Shown: one piece after another, positions 54,045-64,000 of the stretch | How positions within the stretch are numbered: the first letter of the stretch is position 1 | How the letters are laid out: the number at the start of each line of letters is the position of its first letter | Origin: Quillaja saponaria | Lineage: Eukaryota > Streptophyta > Magnoliopsida > Fabales > Quillajaceae | Assembly: GCA_029379385.1 (NCBI GenBank) | Contig: CM055618.1 | Coordinates: 12,348,134 to 12,412,133 of the forward strand | Direction: 5' to 3' | DNA length: 64,000 nt | Program-made: the position numbers and the translations under genes | The notes under the pieces: model-generated | What the model was told of the DNA's origin: nothing | The model's database searches: none | The model's input: the letters and a program-made list of their open reading frames with translations, nothing else

Positions 54045-55903
54045 TTATCTGTTTCGCATTCCAGGGGGTACTATATCTCCAAGCAAACCTTGATGAATGT
54101 GAGCTGGTGCAGCTGATTGTGGGTTTGTTTCTGAATGCATAATTACAGTACTGGATCCACCAGCTTCAGTACCAGCCTGCTGGTGATAATGATCAGACTC
54201 TGGGATGCTAGTAAGAGAAGTCTCTCTGGGTAACTGAGATAATGGATAATAGAATTGTGACATTGGATTTGAAGGAACTAAATGGCTTGCAAAACCAGCC
54301 TCATGTCCAATAACTCCACCTCGAGGAAAACCAATGGTATGGTGACAATGTTGGCCTTCATATGTGGTAATAACAATTGTTGGGTCTTCAGAAGACCTTT
54401 CTACCCTTTTCTTCACTGTGCATTTGCTATTTGTGCAACGATAGTAGCTCCTGTGTATCCAATTTCCAAGATAAATACACACATTGAATTAGACTAATAT
54501 TAACAAAATCTAATATACTTACATTTTCACATATAATTATACTGATATATAGGTTTGAAACTCCCAAATCAATATTTTCCTTTTCTTATTTAATTGATAT
54601 ATAAGAGTCAATCAGTTATTAACCCAATTAGCATAAACACTTCAAATTTGTTCATTCATCCCAAAATATTATTTCTAAAATATTTTAAATATCAACTATT
54701 GCATTTATTTATTTATTCATTGTCAAGAATGACACCACTTATAGTAAGCATTGTTTAAGGAATTGTGATATTTTGAGAAAATATAAATAGAAAAAAGAAA
54801 ATTAATTAATCCAACCCAAAATTAAAAGAACAGGCTATGAACGCATGATTAGTGAATATTAAAGAAAAGAGATGATGAATTGAGAAAAAGAAAGGCAATA
54901 GCATGAAAAATTGAACCAACCTAGGAAATGGACTATTTTTAACAGCTTTCTGACCATACTTCCTCCATCTATAACCATCTTCAAGATTATCAACTTCAGT
55001 CTTTGTCATAAATGCAAACCGTGGCTGCCGAATTCGCTTTTGCCCCTTCTTCGTTTTACTCTTATTGGTACTCCTACTAGAAAACAACGTAATATAATCA
55101 CAAAATTCATTATACTCGCTAAAAGAGTTTGAGGTTTTGAGCAAAGCACGCCATTCCCGCAGTAATAACGGTGCTCGTGGGGCTGATTTTTTTAATAAAA
55201 CTGAAAAAGATACCGGAATTTTTTAAGAATCAAATTTCCAATTTGGACCCTGACTTTTTCTTAAGATTACGAAATTTATCCCTCTTCCCCCAAAAAATTA
55301 ACCCACTTTTGCAGGCGCGCAATTGCACAAACAAACCAACCAAACCAAAATCTGATACGATTCTGAATTTGTTGCTATGTCAATTATTTTAACTACTCTA
55401 TTGAAACTCTATTTTTTGTTTTTTTTTTTTTTTTTTTGCTTTTCTCCACCTGAAATTTCATTTAATTACGATTTTAGTCACACGGAGAATTCATTTTGAC
55501 TGAAACGGAACTCCACTCACGGTGTCTCGGCGATTGAGCCGGTGGATTTCTCGGTCGGATCATCGCTGGAGCTCGAAGATACCGATGGATTGTTGGATGC
55601 AGATGCAGACGCATCGGATGTTGCCTTATCGACCGGTTGAATCGAACCGGATAAACCAGATCTTTCCTGAAACCACAAACTACCGCTTCCTCCTCCCGCC
55701 AAATCCAACCTATCCTCCGGACCGATCCGATTCAGTTGTTCCGGCTGAAAATTCCATCCAAACTCGCTGAGTATATTGCTGTCTCTGTTGCTTGAGAAGA
55801 ACAAATTAACATTATCCGAGTCATCAGCTCCGAGTCCCCAGTTCGACTCGCTTGTGAACTCAGTCGTTGTTGCTGGATTGAATACTTTTTCCTTGTCTTC
55901 CAT
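54045..55903 (-). CDS. WRKY57: WRKY57-type transcription factor (group IIc)
   Basis: Nuclear transcription factor that binds W-box DNA. Three exons reading leftward, 55903-55521, 55076-54921 and 54450-54045, all GT-AG and in phase, give 314 aa. The WRKY domain contains [19 protein letters not shown] (WRKYGQK at 165-171) and a C-x4-C-x23-H-x-H zinc finger (Cys185, Cys190, His214, His216), placing it in group IIc. The intron after PFPR is the conserved position for this group. Ortholog-level clues to WRKY57, compared from memory: ILSEFGWNF in the N-terminus, [25 protein letters not shown] before the domain, TIGFPRGG after it, and the tail [12 protein letters not shown]. In Arabidopsis WRKY57 is linked to drought tolerance and to jasmonate/auxin control of leaf senescence; transfer of that role here is inference. 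The gene is intact. Confidence 0.96.
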
Positions 55904-56368
55904 ATATATATATTATCTACAAAGCAAGAGTTTTCGATTGGTTACAGAGTACACAGAACTCGAATTTCCGAAAAGAATTGGAAATTCAGGAAAATCGAAG
56001 AGAGATAGAAAGAGAATACAATTGAAAATTTAGGGTTTTGCTGTTGGTTGTGAGGAACAAGGGACGCGTTGTTTTTGAACGAAAGCTTTTTCTCGTCGTC
56101 TAGAGAGAGAGAGAGAGAGAGAAGAGAGAGAAAAAGTAAAAGAAAAAAAGAAAGAGATAAGCTAGAAAAATGGCCGTCAAGCTCTAATACTGTACGGTAG
56201 AGGCTGATATTTAAGCATGGGGAAGAAAGGGTGGGCCCACAACCATGAATATGAGCCTCCGATAATTTTCGACGTGAAGGAACAAACACTTTTGTTCTCG
56301 CTTAGGCCTCGATGTATTATTAATGCTTTATTTATTTACAAAATTAATCTCTCCACAATTATTATTTA
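55904..56368 (-). promoter_or_regulatory. WRKY57 leader and proximal promoter
   Basis: On the minus strand the leader is rich in CTCTCT (56101-56140), a common plant 5' UTR feature. ACGT occurs within GACGTGAA (plus strand, about 56270), but no functional element can be claimed. Confidence 0.45.
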
Positions 56369-57195
56369 AAAGAATAACTATCATTTAGCACCTCAACTTT
56401 GAAATAATTATCAAAATAGATAAATTTTTTTTTTTTTGGGTATTGTTTGAGATACTCGTTTTTTTGTTTATTTTATATCGTTTGAGATAATTAACCAATG
56501 ACTAATAAATATAATCATCAAAAAATAATAACATTATATTTTTATATATCTATTTTTCTCTCTTAATTTGTCATTTTTTTCAGTATTTAATTGATTATTT
56601 TATTAAATAAATATTAAATTATATCAACTAACATGAATACATTATTTTCTTTTTCTTTTGTATTTTAATTTTAATTTATTTTTATTATTACATATTATGA
56701 AATAAAACTTATGAATCCTATGGAAAACTTAATATCTTTTTATATATTCATAAAGTTTAATTTCATGGTGAATAACCTCAGAAAAATATAGAAAAAAATA
56801 AAAAAAAATAACCATGTCATTAATATTCTGCAATATACATTTTAAATATTTTATAAATTAAATAAAAAAAAGTAAAAAAATAATAAAATAAAAAGGATGC
56901 ATTCATTAATTTGATACTTATAAATAATGAATTCTAAGAATTTTGAAATATAATTAGAAAAATATTGAAGAATGAAATAAAAGAAATTACATATAGAAAA
57001 AAGAGAAAAAATGTTATAATATGTAAAAAAATTAACATGTCTCCATGTTCCAGCGACTTTACTTACCGATTTTTGGTGTTGGTGAAATGTCTTAAATAAT
57101 ATATTAAAAATATGAGTGCCTCAAACGATATATATATATATAAAATATTTATTTTGAGAATGACTTCTAAGTTAAGATTTTCAAATAATAGTTAA
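56369..57195. mobile_element. MITE family X, member 2 (upstream of WRKY57)
   Basis: The left end TAACTATCATTTAGCACCTC and right end (opposite strand AGTTAACTATTATTTGAAAA) are imperfect inverted repeats about 45 bases long, each followed inward by TCTCAAAATA/ATCAAAATAG and TATTGTTTGAG/TATCGTTTGAG motifs. Its right half matches member 1 (51545-51730) in inverse orientation, including AACTTAGAAGTCATTCTCAA. No ORF. Confidence 0.72.
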
Positions 57196-60100
57196 CTCTA
57201 TCTAAAATTAAATTTTTAACCAAAATTTCCGAGGTCTTAAATTTAATTTTAAAATAAATAGCTCTCTTTTTCGTGAAGCTACCACTCAATTTGTAATGTC
57301 AAAATGGAACGCATTATACTTGTATTATTAAAATAATTTACAAATTACAGAATCTATATTATTATAAAAGCTATAAGACTCTTATGGTCTCATACTATAT
57401 AATTTACACATATTTAAATATTTAAAAAATAAATTTACATAATAACTACTAAATAATAACCTAACTTTTCTAATCTCTTCCAACCTCCCAATCTCTTACT
57501 CTCCTACTCTCTTACTCTCTCTCTCACCCTCTCACTTTTCTACCATCTCCAACTCTTTTAAAATATAAATATTTTTTTATCAAATTAAATTAAGCTATAA
57601 TATATACAACGTAAGTATTTGCATACATGTCACAAATATGTTAAATTAGATAAATATTAAATGACTGCATCATTTTTTACATGAAATGACTTATTTTTCT
57701 CTAATAAAATCATCTATTAATTAATTTTTTATTTTTATAAATAAAAATATAAAGATGAAATTAATCTTATTATATTTTAAATAAATTATATAAATACAAT
57801 TCTTAATTTTGATTAAAATATTAATATAAGATAGGTCCTGACTAACCAAAAGTCATGTGTCTAGCAATCATCTATTTTTTTTTTTTTTAACAATAATCCA
57901 CGAATCATCTATTAAGATCAATGGTTAGTGATTCCAATGCTCCAAAATTGTGATAGCAATAAAAATCCATCATCATTACCAAAAAAGAAAGAAAGTAACA
58001 ATTAATAAGCCATCAAAATTGGGCACTATCACTTAATCTTGTGGTCCAATTGCAAGAGATCTCCGCCTTGATGGGTGGCGCATGAATCGGGTGGAACGGG
58101 CCAAAGGCCTTGGAGCTGCGTCAACATCAATTGAGCTCTTTCTTCAATTTTTTTTTTCCCCCTCTTTCTACTTTTTTTTCTTTATTTTTTATTGTAACAC
58201 GAGAACAAATTTTAAAATAATATTTATATATTAACAAAATTGACTTCATAGTTAAGAATGTATATATATTTTTATTAATTTGTATAGATCTGGAATGTAG
58301 ATTGTAAGAGTAATTTTTTATAATTTATTTAATTCAAGTAAAAATTTATCTAATTTTGACCGGGTTGAATAATTAATCTAAGATTAAATCGTTTCACACA
58401 TCACTTATCAATAAAAAATATATATTTATGCTGGAGCATTTGCATATAAGATATCACCTTTCAATCATATATGGTGTTTACCAAATTTATTAATTGGAGT
58501 TTTGTATCTACTTCATCATTATTACTAAAGTAATATTTTTTAAAAAGAAATTCAAGAGTTTTTTGAGTTATTTGGTAATTAGTTGACATTGATATAAACT
58601 TTGAAGTGTACCCTCTATATTATATAATTTTTCATAATTATTTTTGAATTAAGTAATTTTACACATGTATCAATCAATGTTGATTTTATTGAGTCTAAAT
58701 TAATCAACATCAATAATTGGCTTTGATCAATTATAACCTATTAATTAGCATACCTAATTAATATGAGTGATTATAAAATCATTTAACATTCATGCACCAA
58801 GTGCGAATATATATATATAATTTTGAAAAAGAAGAAGATATTGTCCCTGTTAAAAGAGTACCCACAATGTCATATCAAGAGATTTTTTAAATAGGAGGAA
58901 GCATGGAAGTGGGGCAATAAGATCTAATCATATGGTTAAGTAAGAATCTTTTTGGTAGTCCATTAATACTACTACTACAAGTTGTGGGATGTGTAGTGGG
59001 GACCTCTCTCTAGTACAAGTATGTAAAGCCTAATGGAAAATGAAGTTTTGCTAATCATTGCTATCTAGAAATCATGGTTTATGCCAAATGTGTAACTAGT
59101 TGTATTACTGAAATCTAACCACATTTTACACCCCACTTGTAATAAAAAAGCAAAGGATAATAAAAAAAGAAAGATAAAGAAAAATGAACAGCCTATCATG
59201 AAAAAATAACTTTTTAACTATGAAGCATTATATGTTTACCATATGATTTGTGGAGCTTTACATACTCAATTTATCATGACATAAAAAGAACAGTTAATTA
59301 TCACTGTAATTCATTTGAGATATTAAAACTTTTGAACTTATTATTGGTTGAAAGCATGGTATAGAAATTAAATTTTAATCTCAACAAAACTTTTAAAATT
59401 TGTATTGAATATAACCAGCATATAGAGATATTATTGCAATATTTTATGGGTTGTTCTACTCGAAATTTTGAAAATAAGGGGTGTTTCACGAATCCAAGGC
59501 TCTAACCATTCGAGGAATTGAATCTGAAATTTCCCTTGATTGCAAAGTCATTGTTGACTAATGGGAGTCTTAAATCCCATGAAATCTGAGGAAGTTTCTC
59601 TCTAACTTTACCAATTTACTTGGCCCACAAGTTAAATCTAATGAGGGATGTAAACATATTTAGCAAATGAGAATGGTGTAAACTACAAAAATAGGTTCTA
59701 ATTGGCAAGTTTGTTGAAGGTAAATAATAACAAAGCCGGCAAAACAATTCACATGTCATAAAGTTAAGTTGGTCTTGTCCCCGACTTCTCTATTGGAGTA
59801 TAGTATAGTTCGCCTTTAATTATGTACATGATAAAATTAATTATTAGTATTTTAAAAGTAAAAATTGTTCGAATGATCGAGAACACTATTAATTACTAAA
59901 GATTTTCATATTAAGCTCTTAAAGTTCGAAAACTCACTAGGTTAAGGGAGAGTTATATGAAAAATTGCTAGCTAATAACTGATTTTGTTTAAAGCTTAAA
60001 AACCACACCAAGATATATAAGAGACTTGATGGGAGAGCTTTACTGGTTGAATTAATTGGTACATTCGAGCTTTGGTAATATTAGACTGTTTTCTTACCAC

Positions 60101-60493
60101 CAACTATGTTTAAGTGACAATCAACATGAACTATTAATTGTTGGGTTTAACATTGCCATACTAGTTGACTAACAATAATGAAAGGTGTAGATTAATTAGC
60201 TCGATTTTTAATTAATATATTTTTCCTAAAAAAGAATGCCATTACCTTGGGAATTAGGGTTTATTCATCGTTAACTTTTGTTATTTACTTTTCTTAATAA
60301 AAAATCTTTTTTTTTTTTTTTTTATAAGAAGAAAAACTATAAAAGGTTGAATTTAGTTGTTGTGTCTCTTGGGAAGTTAATTTGATCAACTATTAACCTT
60401 TGCCTTTTTTGATTGAATTAATTAATTGATTAATTTTTCATTATTTATTAATTAATATTTTATTCTTAATTAGAAAAGATTATATATATATAA
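57196..60493. other. AT-rich intergenic DNA with one GC-rich island
   Basis: No exon could be supported. The exception in composition is 58050-58142, a GC-rich tract described among the findings. T-runs at 57871-57888 and 60306-60325. Confidence 0.5.
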
Positions 60494-60710
60494 TTAGGGA
60501 TAGTAACGAGCCAGGTTCATTGTTGGGCCCGATCCTTACATATATAAAATTAGGTCTAGATGGATACAAAAAGGGCACTAGATCCAAATACGAGTATTTT
60601 AGTTTTTACTTAGACGGGTACGGGTATGGCCCAGAGGACTATATATATACCGACAATGATTACGATATGAGTTGGTTCGAGTTTGATATGATTTTATTTT
60701 AAAAAAAATC
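60494..60710. mobile_element. Truncated hAT-MITE end
   Basis: TAGGGATAGTAACGAGCCAGG resembles the terminus of the MITE at 1379 (TAGGGGTGGCAATGAGCCGA), followed by GGGCCCGATCC and ACGGGTACGGGTATGG. No matching right end was found. A 60-codon frame inside it (60520-60702) is rich in Tyr/Asp because of these repeats and is not a gene. Confidence 0.4.
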
Positions 60711-60779
60711 ACCTCTAAAATCTATTAAAAAAAAAAACAATTCTCTAATTGATCCATACTAGTACAAAATATATAAAGC

Positions 60780-61200
60780 CCCCGTTTGGTATGGTTTTCA
60801 AACAAATTTTGGGTTATAACTTTTTTACAAAGCTGCTTGGTATTAGATTTTTTAAGTTTTACGAAAAAACTTATATGGGCTTTTAGAGTCCTGAAAACTA
60901 CTAAAAGCTAAAATTATTGAAAGAAGTTTTTTTAAATAGAAAACAATGGAAGCTTGAATGAATTTTAATAATTATTTTATTTAGATAAATATAACTATAA
61001 TATTTGTTAAAATTGTCTTTTTAGTAATTTTAATATTCAATATCTTTCAAAAAAATAAAATTAAACAATTCTTTTTATATCTCATAGCACTTTTACATTA
61101 ACTCAGCCAAATAATTTTTTAACTTTTTATACAACACTTTTTAAATATCTCTACTTGAAAAATATTTTTACACATAATTTAACCAAATAGACCCAAAAGA
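60780..61200. mobile_element. Possible degenerate MITE
   Basis: The left CCCCCGTTTGGTATGGTTTT and the right end (opposite strand CTTTTGGGTCTATTTGGTTA) share a GTTTGGT-type terminus common in plant MITEs. The match is imperfect and no target duplication was established. Confidence 0.35.
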
Positions 61201-61426
61201 TAATTCATAAATGTAAAATCAAAACTGAAGAATATATATTATATTTGGGTAAAATAAATTTTATTTGTAATATTTATTATATGGAGACTTATTTATTATT
61301 TTGGCCCATGAGATTTAGGCAAACATCGGACACAAATGGATAAGATATTTCTATGAAAATTGTTGTACTAACTATTAACTGATATATATATATACGTGTG
61401 TGTTGAAAAGAAATATATATATATTT

Positions 61427-61810
61427 GGCTTATTTACTATTTTGGTCCTTTAGGATTATATCAGTTTTTAATTTGGTCCTCTAAGAATTTTTTCAGTTAA
61501 TTTTATCCTCCAAGAATCAAAATTTCTCAATCATGTTCCATTCTTCAGTTACGTGTTATGAATTAATGAAATAATCAAACTTGACATAAATATAATAATG
61601 CATATAAGTTATTTTTATATTTTACAAAACTTTTTTGGTTATTTTATCATTAGATTATTAATTTATTTATTTATGTATAACATAAGAATGAAAGAAAATA
61701 ATTTGATTGAAAAATTCTAAATCTTTGAGGATGAAATTGACCGACAATATTTTTGGAGGACTACATTAAAAACTGAGGTAATCCTGAAGGACTAAAATAG
61801 TAGATAAGCC
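61427..61810. mobile_element. Mutator-type (MULE) MITE with 9-bp target duplication
   Basis: A 384-bp element with inverted arms of about 100 bases: the left starts GGCTTATTTACTATTTTGGT and the right, on the opposite strand, GGCTTATCTACTATTTTAGT. Perfect 9-bp direct repeats TATATATTT flank it (61418-61426 and 61811-61819). Long inverted arms plus a 9-bp duplication are the hallmark of Mutator-like elements. No ORF. Confidence 0.85.
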
Positions 61811-62052
61811 TATATATTTCTATGGAAATTGTTGAAAGGAAGACATCCCATAACAAGAACATATTATTATGTAAGGCAAATCGTATAACAATATATATAC
61901 CATATTATGTTTTGTAATGCCATAAATATTATTGTTATAACTAATTTTTTCTATGGAAATTGTTATAATAATAATTTACTAATTAAGAGATATATTACAT
62001 AAGTAAAATTGTGTAAATTGGACCATTTTCATTAACTTGGCTGGTGTTCCTC

Positions 62053-62066
62053 ACCTATAAATATAT
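62053..62066 (+). promoter_or_regulatory. TATA box of the cysteine-rich peptide gene
   Basis: CCTATAAATATATG lies about 125 bases before the ATG, a good plant TATA context for a short-leader gene. Confidence 0.6.
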
Positions 62067-62181
62067 GTTGAAAGAAGACAATATTTTCACACAAGAAGTA
62101 AATTGCATTAATCTTCGATCCTAAACAAAGAAATCACTTTCACATACATACTTTTAAATTTTAATACACCACCTCTAAAAA

Positions 62182-62558
62182 ATGGAGAAGTCTTCCATCA
62201 AATTAGGTTTTCTGATTCTACTCTTGATATTTACCTCAGGTAAATTAAAAATTTTAAATTTATGTCTTAAGATTATAATTATTACAACTATTTAAATGTT
62301 TTATTTTAAATTTTTATGTTTAATTTGCATGCTACAAAATAATTAGCTAGGCAGAAACTAATATATGTAAATTTGTTTACAGGTGTCATATTTAGAGCTC
62401 AAGGGCAAGGGCTACCACCGATACCTTTTCCTTTTATATGCACCCATTCAAGTGATTGTCATCCTCTTCCTCTTCTTCCTAACTTAACGTGTTGTGCTTC
62501 GTGGTATCACCTATGTGTTGAACCTTTTGAATGCCCCCCACCTTGTACATGTCTCTAA
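62182..62558 (+). CDS. Small secreted cysteine-rich peptide (8 Cys)
   Basis: Two exons, 62182-62239 and 62383-62558, with a 143-base intron (donor CTCAG|GTAAAT, acceptor TTTACAG|GTGTC) encode 77 aa. Exon 1 and the start of exon 2 give a basic-then-hydrophobic signal peptide (MEKSSIKLGFLILLLIFTSG), probably cleaved after AQG near residue 27-29. The mature part has eight cysteines spaced C-x5-C-x10-C-C-x6-C-x5-C-x3-C-x-C and many prolines. An intron splitting off the signal peptide is typical of plant cysteine-rich peptide genes (defensin-like, nodulin-like, LCR). The spacing does not match the classic defensin, snakin or lipid-transfer patterns I know, so the subfamily is unassigned and the function (defence, signalling or other) unknown. 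It has a TATA box upstream and AATAAA in ACTCAATAAATTC about 30 bases after the stop. Confidence 0.78.
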
Positions 62559-64000
62559 CCCTATGAGATTTTAAGGGTGTTCTCTATACTCAATAAATTC
62601 ATATAATGATATTTTGATTTTTAATTATTGGATATTCTCCTGAGCTTTTTCATGGGAGAAATTTGTCATTTATTTATGGTTAATTTTGTTTGTCTAATTT
62701 GAACATTTATCATAAGTTAAGGAACTCTGCAATGTATTGCAAAAGTTCGAACCCACAGAAAAATACTTATGGGAAAGGGTAGTCAGAATCTCGAACGAAA
62801 TTAGGCTCACACCTAAAAATATAAAAATTAATACTCGCGAGAAATTAAAATAAATATGCTCTATCTTAAAATGTTGTTGGCCTTTATTTAAGTATAACTA
62901 GACTAGAATTAATCCAAATGTTTCGGTTAATTGAAGATGTTGGTTGATTCAATTAAAAGATTCAATTAATGTTGTTCCAAGAATTTTGAACTTCATACCA
63001 AAAAAGGGAAAAAAAATGATTCGGTGAAAACAAGAATTATAGAAAAAAAATAAAAAAATATTTGATTCGGTGAAAACGAGAATTATAGAAATTCACACTT
63101 AAAGTCAAACCTAGTGTGCACAGTATGTGTGGTCTTGATTCTCTATTAAGTGTTTAATCATAGTTAAATTATTAAGGCAATGCATTTGAGTCAAAAAACT
63201 TTATTCATATTCTTTTTTTTAGCCCATTATTAATCATGAGTGAAGTTTGACTCCTGCATTTTTTTTTCAAATTTATAGCTTAAGTCCTTATCATACATGG
63301 ATTAGGACAAGTACATCAATGTATAATTCAAAGAAGATAATAAACACTTACAAATTTAGAACATAAAGAATAATTTCCTCAATTGAGCTCCCTATCATCA
63401 GTTATCATATGGTTTTTAAAGTTTGATATCAAATGCTTAATACTATTGTTATAATTAAGAATGACATTTTTACATTTAACTATATGCACAATAATATAAA
63501 AAATAAGATGAAATTACTCCAATTAATTAATTGTTTATCATGAGTTATGCTGATATTACTTGACATCTATTTTGAGGATTACATAACCCTATTTGAAATT
63601 TTAAAACAAGTTACAGATTAATCCAAGCATTAAAAAATTGCTAAAAAAAGAAAAAGAAAAACTAAAACATCCTCATTGTCATATTATGAGGAGGTACATA
63701 TGATTTTAGTTACAGGACATTATTAACTTAAAATGAGATATAATTTAAAATTATATTAATAAATAATATTTGTTCCTAAATTTTAGTAAGACAAAAAATA
63801 AAAAGTTAATGAAAATATTTTTTGTAAAACACCATATAAACTTTTAAATAATATGAAGTTGTTATTTCCAATCTAGAAAGTATTGCTTTTCTTTAATATT
63901 TTTTATTGTATTATTTTTAAAAAATTATTATTATTTTAATTTTTGTTTATATCTCATATTAAGCTTAATAATATCATGTTTTTCTTAATTTAATTGAATA
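62559..64000. other. AT-rich flank
   Basis: It contains a local duplication of TGATTCGGTGAAAAC (about 63019 and 63063) followed by GAATTATAGAAA in both. No gene recognised to the end of the window. Confidence 0.5.

Noticed and set aside
60520..60702. Tyr/Asp-rich 60-codon frame
   Set aside because: It lies in a MITE-end fragment with GGGTACGGGTATG-type repeats; no family match and no gene structure.
46649..62000. A CLE9/CLE10-like peptide gene expected from Arabidopsis synteny
   Set aside because: No frame with an R-x-VPSGPNP-type motif was found on either strand by eye; the minus-strand SRRNQTPAYSN near 47580 lacks the key Pro-Gly and His-Asn residues.

Overview
The window is plant nuclear DNA from a eudicot. 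The background is very AT-rich, genes are split by GT-AG introns, and every recognisable protein belongs to a plant family (GH1 beta-glucosidase, UGD, NAC, WRKY, QALGGH-type C2H2). The species cannot be named from the sequence. Exon coordinates were derived by hand from reading frame, splice sites and family knowledge; there is no transcript evidence.

Layout. (1) 2.4-5.6 kb, minus strand: a nine-exon CobW/COG0523 GTPase (400 aa). (2) 9.6-14.8 kb, plus: a complete 13-exon GH1 beta-glucosidase (501 aa) resembling Arabidopsis BGLU40. (3) 15.1-34.9 kb: a tandem segmental duplication. Each copy carries a three-exon, divergent NAC gene and the same downstream sequence. The first NAC (16.6-18.2 kb) is frameshifted in exon 1; the second (29.0-30.7 kb) is open. 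The copies differ by transposon insertions: an LTR element in copy 1 whose empty site survives in copy 2, and a hAT-type MITE, a copia fragment and a tRNA-derived SINE in copy 2. A decayed gypsy-like remnant lies between the copies. (4) 36.5-38.0 kb, plus: UDP-glucose 6-dehydrogenase with an uninterrupted 480-aa CDS and a leader intron. (5) 40.8-42.5 kb, plus: an ELM2/SANT-type nuclear protein (535 aa). (6) 45.3-46.6 kb, plus: a three-finger C2H2 repressor with a C-terminal EAR motif. (7) 54.0-55.9 kb, minus: a WRKY57-type group IIc WRKY factor (314 aa), with related MITEs on both sides. (8) 62.2-62.6 kb, plus: a two-exon small secreted cysteine-rich peptide (77 aa, eight Cys).

The genes do not form an operon or a biochemical cluster. 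From memory, the order COBW - BGLU40 - UGD - ELM2/SANT - C2H2 follows Arabidopsis At1g26520-At1g26590, and WRKY57 (At1g69310) lies in the paralogous Arabidopsis block. The region is therefore probably a conserved syntenic backbone into which the NAC pair and many transposons were added.

The most informative part is the NAC duplication. It shows reciprocal insertions with preserved empty sites, pseudogenisation of one copy, and a sharp change in divergence (exon 1 high; exons 2-3 and intron 2 nearly identical) that suggests gene conversion. I found no CRISPR, no intact transposase or retroelement polyprotein, no convincing functional tRNA or rRNA gene, and nothing that clearly amounts to a new multi-gene system.
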